Part shown: positions 35,601-46,233 of the stretch, in pieces
Position numbering within the stretch: the first letter of the stretch is position 1
Layout of the letters: every line of letters starts with the position of its first letter
Assembly: GCA_963969595.1 (NCBI GenBank)
Contig: OZ018418.1
Span: forward strand, 4,655,001 to 4,719,000
Reading direction: 5' to 3'
DNA from: Neckera pumila
Taxonomy: Eukaryota; Streptophyta; Bryopsida; Hypnales; Neckeraceae
Length of the DNA: 64,000 nt
The notes under the pieces: generated by a model
What the model was told of the DNA's origin: nothing
The model's database searches: none
What the model saw: the letters and a program-made list of their open reading frames with translations, nothing else
Program-made: the position numbers and the translations under genes

Positions 35601-36308
35601 ACCGCCCCTTTGGCGTCGGCTCGAACTGGTTCGGTGCCCCAAAAACTAACTCCCGAAGAAAGTCCTCGCTCCTCACCGTCCAGGGTTTCCGGATGAACCC
35701 TATACACCCTAGTGTGGACAGATCTTCCTCTAACTCTAAACGTTCACCGGGATCAGATGGAATGATCGGGTATAAGATTTTGACAGATGGAACAATCTTC
35801 TGCCCCTGCGCTGACGTTTCTGCCATTGAACTCTAATCCGGTGCAATCGGCACCCTCCTTTCCTTCTCTCCCTATCTGGCCTAATTCACCACTCTTTCAC
35901 TCTTTTAAGAGAAAACGCGCTCCAAACTTGCAAGCACACACCTCCTCGAGCGAAAGAAAGAGGGAGAAGAATGAGAAGATAATCCGCTTAAGTACCCGGC
36001 CAGTGACCGACATCCGTTGGTTCGATCATTTAATGCGTCGCTTTTTTCAAACGGATCCCTAGTTTCCGTAGGCCGGACCCCTAATTCGTAGGTTTGCCGG
36101 AATCCGGATCTCCTTCCGGTTTCCGGAACCGGTAAAAGTCCGTCTCTTACTCCTTCTACAAGTTTTTGTGAGCCGGAACTTTCCAATTCCCTAGTTTCTA
36201 CTAAATGTGCCGGTTCACGGTTCCACTACTACAAAATTTCGAAAATATTTACGGAATTGATCCTAAACTAATCCGGATTTCTAAATAATGACATTGCGTG
36301 CTCCCACA
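32686..36308 (-). mobile_element. LX2: LTR-like element with perfect 5-bp target duplication ACACC
   Basis: On the minus strand it begins TGTGGGAGCACGC and ends GCGCGTACGACA. ACACC is directly repeated at 32681-32685 and 36309-36313. The 3' end is nearly the same as that of LX1 (CCCTGGGACGATATTTCATG, GGATACTTACACC), and the 5' region shares GGGTACTTAAG followed by a CT-rich leader. Length 3623 bp. No second LTR, primer-binding site or gag-pol is present; one long coding frame occupies the middle. Confidence 0.85.
33781..35826 (-). pseudogene. LX2-encoded protein, one frame with three nonsense codons
   Basis: A single 682-codon frame from ATG 35826 to TAG 33781, with no frameshift, broken by TAG (about 35550), TGA (35038) and TGA (about 33870). 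Block A: ELEEDLSTLGCIGFIRKPW, WTEGMWAETYGL. Block B: NERHRRLLNFLIPIVYPEKP, then TIFGALEGRVVNWAGL and FHLYHYYDYM. An acidic stretch EEEEEEEEQPELKL follows. Block C is coiled (residues about 350-470: IRSVLFTKKL, RVLQVLVDYEAKMKTVLDEM). The tail is Pro/Ser/Lys rich, then acidic (EDTDEEEMSS), ending in basic SSKKSRMTK. Every stop is one transition from a sense codon. No known domain; presumably a nucleic-acid- or chromatin-associated protein of the element. Promoter-like GTACTTAAG lies about 160 bp upstream. Confidence 0.75.
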
Positions 36309-36389
36309 ACACCAATAAAGAAGGTCACAATCAAGAAGTTGCCCACGAAAAGAAAGAAAGGCAATCCCTATAGTATCTAAACTACTGAC

Positions 36390-36895
36390 ATTGACTAATG
36401 CGTAACAGAATTCCCAACTATAAGTAGCTCCTTCCGTACATACCATGGATCTTCTAATTTCAGGAGATCAATATCATCCCTCACGTCTACAGAGGGACCT
36501 ATCAAATGAGAACGTGGCCATTCAAGAGGATCTATCTGAAGTACTGCAATAGTTTGATCCAAAAAAATGTTGTGCAGTCTCGGGCTACCTAAGATCCGGT
36601 TTAGTAATGCCCCACGGTGTGGATAAGGATTATTCTTGTTAGGAATGTTTGAACCGGCAAAAAAATGAAACCTTTTCCAAGTCTTTCGCAGGAGAAGACG
36701 CCGCATAAGCACCTCCAAAGTAGACAAATGCATGGAGGAATACAACCCATAGTGAGCCTGTTCAACCAATTGACTAAGGAAGTCATGGAAATCAAAGGGA
36801 ACGTCGATTCTTTTCGGAAGATCTAGAACACCACCCTCCATGCATAAATCACTTGTAAGAACAACAACAGCCGCCTTTTGCACAATCAAAACATA
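36390..36895 (-). pseudogene. Unrecognised exon-like frame between LX2 and the palindrome array
   Basis: An uninterrupted frame of about 160 codons with ordered composition (DLCMEGGVLDLPKRIDVPFD, LEVLMRRLLLRKTWKRFHFF, then LEDPWYVRKELL). It has no convincing ATG start and may be an exon, with the array at 36900-37310 as its upstream intron or promoter. It lies downstream of the PH-2 HAD exon on the same strand, so it may belong to PH-2. No family recognised. Confidence 0.4.
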
Positions 36896-36899
36896 GTAA

Positions 36900-37310
36900 G
36901 GAAGTTAACTCGTCAGACAGAGGAGGACAAAATTTCTAAAGAACGGGAGATTTCCCGATGTTATTCCAAAGGGGACTCACTATATTGAGAACCTTCAAAG
37001 AACGGGAGGTATCCCGATGAATTTAGAATGGACAGTCACTTCACTTAGAGCCAGTAAACAATGAGAGGTATTCCTATGATTTATTACGGACAATCACTAC
37101 ACTGAGAAGAAGTAAACAAGTAATGATCTCCTGTTGAATTAAGAATGGGTAGCCACTTCACTGAGAACCGCTAAACAACAAAAGATCTCCCGGTAAGCTT
37201 AAAAGGGACACTAACATTACGCAGATCTTGTACATGGTAGATCTCAAGAGGTTCAAATGGACACAGAACTTGACGGAGAACCCCTGCCCAACGGGAGATC
37301 TCCCAACATA
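36900..37310. repeat. 59-bp tandem array, each unit centred on a GGGAGATCTCCC-type palindrome
   Basis: Seven units with palindrome centres spaced close to 59 bp (starting near 36944, 37003, 37063, 37121, 37183, 37238, 37292). The best copies read CGGGAGATTTCCCG, CGGGAGGTATCCCG and CGGGAGATCTCCCA. Between them lies a conserved spacer like CACTTCACTGAGAACCGCTAAACAA. The same palindrome occurs dispersed through PH-2 on both sides of the CACTA insertion, but I noticed none in the CACTA or LX elements. Confidence 0.85.
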
Positions 37311-37825
37311 GTAGAATTACACTCTTACATTATTGTATATAAACTGGATTTCGATGACATGGAAGTATGCCTACGAACTTGTAAAGCGGTAACTTAAGAT
37401 AGACGGAATTCAACAAGCATGAGATGCAATAATTATCTTGCATCTAAACTACAAGCTACAAATACAATCATGGTCACGAGTCCTTGCCAAGGAATACCGC
37501 GACAGCTAAAAAATGATGGGGAAGTTCAAAAATTATGCATGTGACCAATAATTGAAAAGCAAAAACGGGATCACAGCTCACATAGAATTCATGTTGGGTG
37601 TAAACAAGGAACCATGAAGGAACAACTCGAGTGTGCATATGCAATGAATTGTCAAGAAGTATCACTTCAATCAGGATCCATATTTGCTAATGTATTGACT
37701 ATTTGACAATTACAGGTTCAAAGAAATGTCTAATCAAGAATTTACAACAGCATTTAGAATTACAATTACAATTTGTAATCAGACGATTATGAAACATCAT
37801 TCCAAGAAACTGTCGTCTCCAGCAA

Positions 37826-37839
37826 CGGGAAATATCCCG
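37826..37839. repeat. PH-2 palindrome downstream of the HAD exon
   Basis: CGGGAAATATCCCG followed by ATGA, identical in form to the intronic copy at 39616-39629. It lies just beyond the HAD stop codon, in the inferred 3' region. Confidence 0.75.
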
Positions 37840-37910
37840 ATGAAGCCCCATGCCAACAGGAATCAACAACGCTGAATTCTAGTAATGATTCCCCAGCCCA
37901 ATGTGGATTC

Positions 37911-38518
37911 TTAATCCACTGCATTTTGCCCGCTTGGAAGGGGATTCGCCTTCACATATACCGGCACCGCCTCATTCGAAAGAAGGAGGCCATCAAGCCA
38001 TAGCATCAACTGCATGCAAAGGTAGTTGTCGAGCAGCTCACCGCGAAAAAACTGAGGAAAATCAGCATTATAAGCATTGTTCAAGATGTTCTTTTCTGGA
38101 CTGTCGTCAGTGAGAAGAATGTTATCAAATGTAGACAAACTAGCCATGTTCGCAAATGTCGTCAGATCTTTCAGGAAGATTAGCTTATTGGGTGCAGATG
38201 GGGCCCTGTACGTGGACTTCGTGCATGCCCCTTGACACAGACAAATGACATCTTGACGGCCAAAGGAACAATCCGCGAGGACAATGTCCAACAAATTGTC
38301 CATGTTCTTTGGAGTAACACTACTCCAGAATGCAACATCCGCTCTACAACGCAGCCAATTAAGAAACGTGTTGACACCCGGGCAACGCTCAACATGGGGT
38401 TTATTACGCTTGTATGACCTGTGAAGAAGTACTCCATTCAAGTCAAGGACCACAGAATACTTTCGCCGAGGTACCTTTTCCAATGTGCTTGGTTGCGTTG
38501 TTGAAGGTCCACCACAAT
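37911..38518 (-). pseudogene. PH-2 exon: C-terminal FCP1-like HAD phosphatase domain
   Basis: Begins after an acceptor TCTGCAG (38519) with DCGGPSTTQPSTLEKVPRRK. Motif I is SVVLDLNGVLLHR, with nucleophile Asp and Asn in place of the second Asp. Motif II is VAFWSSVTPKNMDNLLDIV. A lysine region is NKLIFLKDLTTF, and motif IV is NILLTDDSPEKNILNNAYNA. The end, LMLWLDGLLLSNEAVP, aligns with PH-1. The domain is open throughout and catalytically plausible, unlike PH-1. Family members dephosphorylate protein Ser/Thr, such as the RNA polymerase II tail; the target here is unknown. The stop at 37911 (TAA) is one change from CAA, so the original end may have lain further on. Confidence 0.7.
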
Positions 38519-39125
38519 CTGCAGACAAGTATGGCAAAGCCCAGTTAGAGACAAGTCCATGAAAAAGCAAAAGGAACTTCAATGAAACCCTTAGAAATAC
38601 GGAAGGTGTCACATGACGTACCTCTTACAATGGCTTCTTCCTTCCTCGCCCCTTCTGCTTCCCCGACTTTCGCACTCCTTCGACCCCCGTGTCCTTCGGC
38701 CCTTTCTTCTGTTTCCACCGATCCACTGTCAGAGGCCATCTGAAAAATGTCGCGATAAAGAATGAGTGCGCCTCCCAAACGGCCGGAAACTTGGACCGGC
38801 TGTTATTTGCCAAATGGCACGTCTGTCTAGCATGAAAAGCTGGCAAATTCAAAAGATCCTTAAACCTACTCTTCAAAGAAACCATGTCAGCATGCGTACG
38901 TCCCGGGTGTGGGACAGCAATCATTGGATTCACCTTCGGTTCAGCCACATCCGGACTCATTTGCGTGAGGTCCGCCATTGTATCCACCATAATGGTATCC
39001 GCCATTTCCGTGAACAGTGGAACAATAGGTATCTTAGGCAACAAGATATCTCCCGTTGCATCAGTAATCGGCTCCTTCCCCTTTGAATGCCGAGGTCTAG
39101 GAAAAGAAGCATAATCACCCGAGAT

Positions 39126-39139
39126 CGGGAGATCTCCCG
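39126..39139. repeat. PH-2 palindrome inside the middle region
   Basis: Perfect CGGGAGATCTCCCG in an apparently open frame. Confidence 0.8.
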
Positions 39140-39615
39140 CTGCACCGACGCACTGCTCCGGCCTCAAAGGTACGTCATGTGAAGACTCTGCTGTGGGGGG
39201 CACTATGTCAACGATTGTGTCCTTCGCAAATGCAGCTCCTCCTTGTACTGCAACGATATGAAGAATGGACACAGCGTTTGTCGCTTCAAGAGTCCCCGTC
39301 GAAGCAACCTTTGCTCCGGACAATGTAGGGGAGGAGACGCTGGGGCCTTCATTCCCTGCAGGTTGTTGAGGGGCATGCGGCCGACTAACCAAAGGGTCAT
39401 CACAAGGGAGGCTGATATCCAGTCTCATCTTCGTCCTCAACTCATTGCGCCAACCTGACTCGACCTCAACGAGTGCTGAGCTTGAAGCCATCCTCCGCCC
39501 TACCATGCCTATCTTCTCCGCTGAACGTGGCGTCCGTCTCCATGCAGTCTCATCCTGCGATTAGAACACGTAGGATTTCCTCAACAGATGATTATGCACA
39601 ATGCGGAACTGGCAG

Positions 39616-39629
39616 CGGGAAATATCCCG
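39616..39629. repeat. PH-2 palindrome in a short intron
   Basis: CGGGAAATATCCCG followed by ATGA. It sits within an inferred 97-bp intron whose minus-strand donor is AAAG/GTCAGT (39651) and acceptor ATCGCAG (39555). Confidence 0.7.
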
Positions 39630-40349
39630 ATGATTAGGTACAATGACTGACCTTTCTGCCTGGACTAGTTTCCTTGTCATTCTCCATGTCCTCCTCGGCG
39701 TGAGGGATACTTGCGGTGATTAGAGGAGTAGGAGTTTGAATTTCCTCATTGTCATGATCACTTTCTGTGTGGGAGGTACTGTCTTCCTTGTCCGAAGCAT
39801 TGTCTTGACGTCCCGTGTCCGTTCCTATGGTCTGGTGGTTTGGAGAGTCGTCCTGCACTCCCAAATGAATGGAATCACCCTCCCATGCGGCGGCAACAAC
39901 TTCGTCTCCCTGTTCACTTTGTGAAGTCAGGCCGTGATCCGAAGGAACGATGTCAACATCGTCGCCAACTCCTCTAGCCTCTCCCCCTCCCTCTTCGCCC
40001 TCTCCTCTCCCCTCCTCGCCCCCTCCTCGCCATCTCCTCGTCCCTCCTCCTCTTCCTTGTCGCTGTCTCCCCCACCCTCCTCTCCCCCACCCTCCTCTCC
40101 TCCACCCTCGTCTCCCCACCCTCCTCTTTTTCTTCGTCCTTATCCTCCTCATGAAGGAATTGAGCATTATGCAATTGCTCCCAAATCTGCCGGGCGACCA
40201 AAATTGCCTTGGACTCTGATTTGGAGTCATAAACGGCTTCGATAACCTTATTCGAGGAGACCTGGCAGCATTGTAAAAGCAAATGTCAATGCACTGGAAA
40301 TTGATTGAGTTACAAAAAATAATGGGAAAGAGAATGAATTAGGGCTTAC

Positions 40350-41178
40350 CATTGCAAGAGAAGTAATTTCCGGACCGCCGTTCACGTTAACAATGACCAT
40401 GTTGTCGGTCATGTGGTTACGAAAAATTTCCATCGCCGCGGCAATGGAGAACCAAGGCATATTCGATCGCCTGTACAACTTGTCCACTTCGTCCAAATCT
40501 CTCGAGAAATACACAGCAGACATCTCAATTGCACTCCTGAAGAAATTGTGGAAGCTACTCGTCGGATCGTGGAATTCGTCATAGGCAAAGAACAAGACCA
40601 AGTACATGGTGAAATACGATCTTGTCACTGGAGGGGGGAAGCCATCCACTTTCTTCGGAATGTAATGAATTACATGCCAATCCCAGAGCCGGACTTTCAT
40701 GTCCTGCCGCCGCCTCTCCAGGTGTGCTAGAATTGCATGAAATCCAGCACCATCCGTTATAAGTACTGTTGGTGAACGGGCTCTCACAAGGCATCGATCA
40801 CTATCCTTGTACTCCATGGCATCGAATACGCGGTTCAGATTCCGGTTCTCCAGGAATTTAGCACGAGCACCGCGGCTGGTCATTTCGAAGAGAAACCAGA
40901 AATACATGTGGTTCTTTGCTTCACCTCGCCATGCCTTTACGGAATCTTCTGCCAAAATCTTGCTAATGTCCCAGCATTTCTCGTCCATGACCTTGCATAG
41001 ATAGTCCCTTCCGAAGTCCTTGGCAACATATTCCTGGATCTCCTCTGTATGCGCATTCATGAAGATCTCCCACATCTTCTTTACCGCCTTTGGACAGTTG
41101 CTTGGATCGTGTCTCTTGTTTAGGGCCTTTGTACGACCCTCTAGCCACTCCTTGCCCAGCTTCGTTGCCATGCTCTTA
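40350..41178 (-). pseudogene. PH-2 central exon, part downstream of the CACTA insertion
   Basis: The frame is open from the CACTA border to a donor ATG/GTAAGC at 40349. Content: KKMWEIFMNAHTEEIQEYVA, ITDGAGFHAILAHLERRRQD, RLWDWHVIHYIPKKVDGF, then PWFSIAAAMEIFRNHM. The apparent ATG at 41171 is not the start. With the 16.1-kb element and one TTA removed, the reading frame joins without a shift to the exon ending ...EQVEWWTD at 57288. It aligns with the PH-1 exon at 17224-17679. No family recognised; it is the best-conserved part of the family between the ParB-like and HAD parts. Confidence 0.6.
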
Positions 41179-41740
41179 CACTACAAGAATATAGCCATTC
41201 TATGATTGCCTCTATGACTGCGTTTGCAGTCATTTAGGACATCTATGATTGCCTGAGAAAATGGGGCTTTGCAGTCATTATGGACGACTCCTTTAGGACA
41301 TGACTACAGTTTTAATATCACCAGCTGCCTTTGTACAAGGATGGGTTTTGGATGAATTATTCCAACGTGGCCTGTGACGTGTTCATATACGTCCGACGTG
41401 GCACCCCGGCCCGCCAGTCATACTGTAGTCATATTCAAGTCACACTGTAGTCAGGGTTCATATGGTGGGGCCCACTTAGTCCACGTGGCAATTTCTGATT
41501 GCCGCTACTGTACAACGTTTACGCAAGTTTGGGCATTGACAAGTTGTCCTACAGTTATTCCCTAGTAGAGAGGCAATTCAAGCAGAGTCATTCCTGTGTA
41601 TTTAATTGCAACTACAGTTGCTGTTTAGTGAAGTGGTAGTTAAACCATAGTCATTTCTGAGTTGTGCTTCAGAGGCACAGTAGTTGCATGCAAGTAAATG
41701 GTCATTACTGCGGTTGGCAGCATACTAAACCTCAGAACTA
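41179..41740. promoter_or_regulatory. CACTA left subterminal region, repeated CAGTCATT motifs
   Basis: Many short motifs such as GCAGTCATTTAGGACA, GCAGTCATTATGGACG, CTGTAGTCATA and AGTCATTTCTG, in both orientations, within about 550 bp of the terminus. CACTA transposases of the Spm group bind clustered subterminal repeats, so these are the probable binding sites. Confidence 0.7.
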
Positions 41741-42088
41741 AGAGCTGTACGATGTGGGCATACACCTGATCATTTACAACAATGGCTACAACAGAGAACT
41801 AGTAGCTAACAAACATAAAAATGATTGAGAAGCCTAATTGATGTACAAGCAATGGATGCACACACCATTATAAAATGAAAGACAACACAATCATTCTGTC
41901 AATGTGTCAGTTCATGATTATGGTTTTAGGTATTATTACAGAGAGGGATCTGTGAGTTCATGCAGTGACCACTTCAGCACCAGCATACATGCCCTCTTCC
42001 TACAAAATCAGGGCAATACTGTACTATATGGTGCTATCAATCTTGCATCCAATCATCACACTAAAATTACACCCACAGCCAACTAATC

Positions 42089-42369
42089 TCATGGGTTTAA
42101 CCTTATGTACTTAGAATCACAAATGAGATGTCCACCTTGAACGTCATGCAATACTTCTTGCTCAGCGTCCTTCTTCGAAAACATCAACGGCACATTGGGC
42201 TGCGAAACCAAACGCACGTCCACTCTAAACCAGACATCCGGTATTGCCATGCTGTGGAACTTATCAGTCCCTCCTATACCACTGATTCTTTCTAAAGCCA
42301 CCTTCTGGCGAGGGGCTCTTGGATTGACAAGGTACACATCGTCACCAAAGGTGAGCTGCAAGAAAGACA
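42089..42369 (-). CDS. Exon with weak BAH-domain resemblance, in the CACTA element
   Basis: After an acceptor CTTGCAG the frame reads LTFGDDVYLVNPRAPRQKVA, then IPDVWFRVDVRLVSQPNVPL, MFSKKDAEQEVLHDVQ and GGHLICDSKYIRLNP, then stop. The opening (GDxVYLVNP), the tryptophan-containing strand and the late acidic/His-rich segment recall BAH domains, which read chromatin. I rate this as a weak resemblance. A possible upstream exon (42432-42498, YELTRETVSQVSVMSSVS) does not splice in frame by my reading. It lies downstream of the HAD stop codon and may be an alternative 3' exon or a separate small gene. Confidence 0.4.
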
Positions 42370-42657
42370 TGTCTCATTAGTTACAAAAAGTACTCCTGGC
42401 CCTGAGAACTTCAAGATGTACGTTTCCTTACCCAAGTAATTGCTCACAGAAGACATGACTGATACTTGACTGACAGTTTCCCTAGTCAACTCATACATGA
42501 CTCCTCTGAAAGATTAACGTCACTACCAAATGACTACCCAGTCATTCCCCAATCATTGAACTGAGACAACATTCAGTACTGGCTTCTACTTCCCCTGAAC
42601 ACATTTCCGTATTCCAGCACATTCAGGGTTGAGCATCTCACCTTCTTCTTCCAAGAT

Positions 42658-44494
42658 TTAGGGTTCTTCTCCTCCACTGCTGCTGTCTTCGTCCTCATTC
42701 CCCTCTGCTCCGCCTTCTGCAAACACGCACGAATGGCTTGTTAGAATTGATAACAAATGGAAGGCAAGGGGACATGAATGACCTTAAACCAAATGGTCCA
42801 TAAGTCCCCTCACCTTCCCCTATATGTGCACTGTCACTGAGATCTGAATTCTGTGTCACATCATCTCTTTCAACTACATTATTTTGCACATGTGTAGCCT
42901 TTTGTGCATGGAACTTGTTGACATCTGTAGCAACATACAGAGCTTCCAGAAGTGGCCACAATGTGGACTTCAAGTAGTTGTTGTCGTCAACCAGTTTTGC
43001 CAAATTAGCGACATAGAATGCACTAGTGATAATCACATTGGGACATGGGTTGCAAGACACTCTTGATGCATTGTTGTCAAGGACCACGGTGTTCAATGGG
43101 CTAAATTGAAGCCATTCACTGTAAACTTTGGACAAAGGTTTGCCCCAAGCTATTGGATTATCCCCCTCCAATTTTGTGGCCTCACATTGTTTTCCACCCC
43201 ACACAAACAGAGGACTGAAGTCATGATGTCCTTGTGGCCTTTCCATCATCGTGGGCACAATGTCATCCATGTAAAACTGACTCTTACTGCCCCAAAATCC
43301 CACTATGAAATTAAAGAAGCATCGTGATGAAAAGGGCTGCAACCATGGCCTCAAAAACACCCTCCTTGTTGTTGTTCTGAACGTTGGCCTAATTCTAGAA
43401 TTTGGGTTCTTTTCCTCAGCCAGATTGCAATCCAGCAAGGTCCCATGAATGTTGACAATGAGCAATTTCTTTTTGGCATTTTCAATGGATAAAATGCGCA
43501 AATTCAGGGCAGCTCTCACCTGATTAGACCTCGAATCAAGAAGTGTTGCCTTGCCATTTACCTCGCTGGATGCTCTTGTGGCCTTCTTCTTCATCTTGGG
43601 AGAAGACTTTGTTGGAGCAACGCTTGCTTCCACTACCTTCCCCAAGTCCTTCGCCGTGTCCTCCCCATCTTGGACCACATCCATCGCTTTTGTGAGCTTC
43701 TTCTGTTTTGGAGGGGAATGCTTTGTTGGACCAGCAACAGCCACCACTACCTTTGCGGTTTCTTCCACCATGTCGCCCCCAACCTCTCCCAAATCCATCG
43801 GATTCTCTGGATCATTGCCTGTGACATGCGTGGCACCACTACCTTTGCTGTTGTTGACTTCCATAGCCCCCCGATCCTGCACCTCTGCTACAGTAGGCGC
43901 GCCAGCTCCTTGGACAGGGACGTCATCAACAGGGATGTCATCGGAGTCCTTAAAGAAATCAGCAGCCGCATCCACCGCATCTGAAGTCGGAATTGACTCC
44001 ATGCACTTGGAAGACAACTCTTGCACATTCCCCATCCAAGTGTCATTCTCCGTGAGGGGATTCAAGTCTGCAGGTGGCTTCGATGTTTCAGCAACACGTA
44101 CCTGCCCCGGGGACGATTTTGCCTGCTTAGGATCTTTAGCTGCGGATGGTGACTGCACTTCGGAGTGCAATGTCTCTGTAGCCCCACTTGTCGTCTGCGA
44201 CGGGCCGGGAGGGGGAAGCACCTGCCTGGTCACTTCCTGACAATTCAGATTGCTGATTAGGTCGACTCTGACCCCCTTTAGCAGCAGACTGGACGTCTGA
44301 ACCTCTAGTGCAGATGGGCTGCCATGGGAAGTATCCTTCTCTTTTCCCATGAAAGTGGCAAACATCGACTTCAACTCCTCCACCGTGTTGTTCGTAGCTG
44401 TTGTACTGACAAGAACTTTTGAAAACTTGCACTTCAAGTCAGTTTGAGACTTCTCTATAGCACAGATTCGAGCTGAATCTCCAGAAGTGAGAGC
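42658..44494 (-). CDS. CACTA second protein, C-terminal exons: coiled/Lys-rich region, FCP1-like HAD domain, acidic tail
   Basis: The exon opens after acceptor AACTGTAG (44495) with ALTSGDSARICAIEKSQTDL, then a charged, Pro/Ser-rich stretch with KHSPPKQKKLTKAM and SSPKMKKKATR basic clusters. A HAD-like domain follows at 43500-42850. Motif I is KLLIVNIHGTLLDCN, with the nucleophile Asp replaced by Asn. Motif II is VGFWGSKSQFYMDD, a lysine region is GKPLSKVYSEWLQF, and motif IV is NTVVLDNNASRVSC. The loss of the nucleophile predicts no phosphatase activity. The exon ends at donor GAAG/GTGAGG (42813); the last exon (42716-42658) gives EGNEDEDSSSGGEEP and a stop. No internal stops occur. It is probably spliced to the Transposase_24-like exons upstream. 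Confidence 0.65.
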
Positions 44495-45077
44495 CTACAG
44501 TTTGAGGCTGCCATTCAGACAAGGGAAACGTGGAAGTCAGCCAGAAATCACATCCCAATTAACGGGGCGATTGGTGAATGACTAGCCTACTGATAAACAA
44601 CTATGTTACAACTCATTCAGCCATGAAGTGGCAGAAGCTGGTACTGCTTGACGACTGCTATACAACCACTACCAGAGATGTTATTGTGTGACGACTGCGG
44701 CACAACTATCGCAAACTAAGTAATGACTTTGCGGTTTTACTGAACCTGTTAAGCTAATCTTCTATGAAATTATTCATAGCGTTCAAACGAGGCCTCCCAT
44801 GATACGGATATAAAGGTGGAATGGCAAAAGCACTTAATGAAGATTAGGGTTAGGCAAGTTGAACTTATGTGAGCAAGGAGATGAGACAAAGAACCTCCAA
44901 TACCTTAGCGTTTCACTTTTTCCTATCAAGCAACAACGGTTTCACTAATGAACTTGAACCCTAACACTTTCCTTTCTCTCCGAAATGAAAGCCAACAATA
45001 CTGGATCGCCACATTGACGCTACTAATTCTATAGCAACATGAAGACATACGGGAGAGTAAAGTTAAGAGGGCCTTAC

Positions 45078-46233
45078 CGACCCACTTCGGGTCAGGCCGG
45101 GAGAAAGTTGCATTCCCTTGGCAGTGTCCATTAATCCTGGGCTGCTGGAGCGTCCCTTCTTCTGCACATGACATGCAAGCACCTTATCAGTTACAAAAAA
45201 ATTCATGTTCACGCATTCCTTACAGAGTACAACACAAAATCACCAAGAAAGAAGGCCGGGTCCATACTCCATGAATGGGAAATACAGAACCCGACACTCA
45301 CCAACTCTGACTCCTTCCCTGCCTTCCCTTTCCTACCCACACCGGACAAATTCTTCACTTGTCTCCTTGCGTGGGCCATTGTTGCTGCTTTCTTTTGTTG
45401 TTTCTCTGTAGCCCAATAGTCTTGCAGCCTCCCCCACTGATCGGGATTCACATGAGATGGGCAATTGTCTTCCCCATCCCCAATGCTTAGGAAATGGGCC
45501 TTCAGCCTACAGCGCTCCATCTTCAAGTACCTCTTGATGGCATTCTTGAAGCCCAGCATGCTCAATTTGTTGCCCAAGTACTCAAAGTTGTTGTCTAGGG
45601 TAGCCTTCAATTTATCCACTCTTTGATGCTTCTGTTTATCAAAGTCTATAATGCTCATGTCAAGAATGCGGGGCACATACGTCCTCACTGAGCTATCCCA
45701 AGCGTTCTTACCCGGACAAGCTGCATCAATCTCTCCTTCATCTGTGACTAAGATACTATGAGGTTTTTTCCTAGCCCTGTTGCGATTCCTTGTCCCCTCG
45801 TCATAGACGCTGCGCTTCAGACGTCATGATGCCCTCGCAGCGCTATCTGCTGACATTTCCCCTGCCGGTAGGAAGTGTGTCAATTGAGAATTCCCCGCCC
45901 ACGTGTCTGGATAGGGAGCTGAGGAAGGCTGTGCACCAACACCCCACTGCGGAGGGTGCATCGGCGGTGGTGGCATCCATTGGCCGGTGGGCACCCACTG
46001 CCAGTTGCCACCATACGGAGGCGCTTCTTGCAAACGTGGTGCAGGCGGATTGCCACCATACCCAAGCACTTCCACCCCACGTTGTGCAGTCGGAGAACAA
46101 GGTCTGTAAATCTTAATCGAGGATCGCACTGGCAGCTCCAATCTCTTGCGCTTTGTCCTTTTGTCGATTAAGTTCTCCTCAGCATCCAAGTCATCGTCCT
46201 CTGAGTCGAAGACCTGCTTCCCAATAGCAGTAC
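45078..46233 (-). pseudogene. CACTA second protein, N-terminal exons: Pro/Trp-rich region and Transposase_24-like domain
   Basis: The exon begins after acceptor TGTGCAG (46234) with GTAIGKQVFDSEDDDLDAEE and a basic patch KRTKRKRLE. A Pro/Gly/Trp-rich region follows (GGNWQWVPTGQWMPPPPMHP). Past one in-frame TGA (about 45824, one change from CGA) it reads WDSSVRTYVPRILDMSIIDF. The Transposase_24-type core is GFKNAIKRYLKMERCRLKAH, NCPSHVNPDQWGRLQDYWAT and EKQQKKAA. Donor TTG/GTGAGT ends it at 45302. A short exon 45161-45078 (KKGRSSSPGLMDTAKG) precedes a long intron containing CAGTCAT-type motifs. In En/Spm-type elements such proteins accompany the transposase and bind DNA or regulate transposition. 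Confidence 0.7.

Larger units (their letters stand above)
38625..40261 (-). pseudogene. PH-2 middle exons: acidic/charged region, linker and basic cluster
   Basis: Runs from acceptor CTGCCAG (40262) through AVYDSKSESKAILVARQIWE, then a minisatellite-like purine-rich stretch (40000-40130) giving Glu/Arg/Gly-rich protein, where the frame seems to change. It continues as VDIVPSDHGLTSQSEQGDEV and an acidic HTESDHDNEEIQ part. An intron (39651-39555) holds a palindrome. The next exon is Pro/Ser/Thr rich and is followed by a basic cluster (RKSGKQKGRGRKK), a likely nuclear localisation signal. A palindrome at 39126-39139 lies in this frame, so either it is translated or an intron was missed. The order parallels PH-1 17985-19440. 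Confidence 0.5.

Noticed and set aside
36900..37310. CRISPR-like array
   Set aside because: The repeated units have similar spacers and a palindrome core, and the host is a plant; this is an ordinary tandem array.
39934..40245. Plus-strand Pro/Ser-rich frames
   Set aside because: Reverse complement of the purine-rich minisatellite in the PH-2 exon.
41171..41173. ATG as start of a separate gene (MATKLG...)
   Set aside because: The frame continues upstream across the CACTA insertion into the exon at 57288, so this is an internal methionine.
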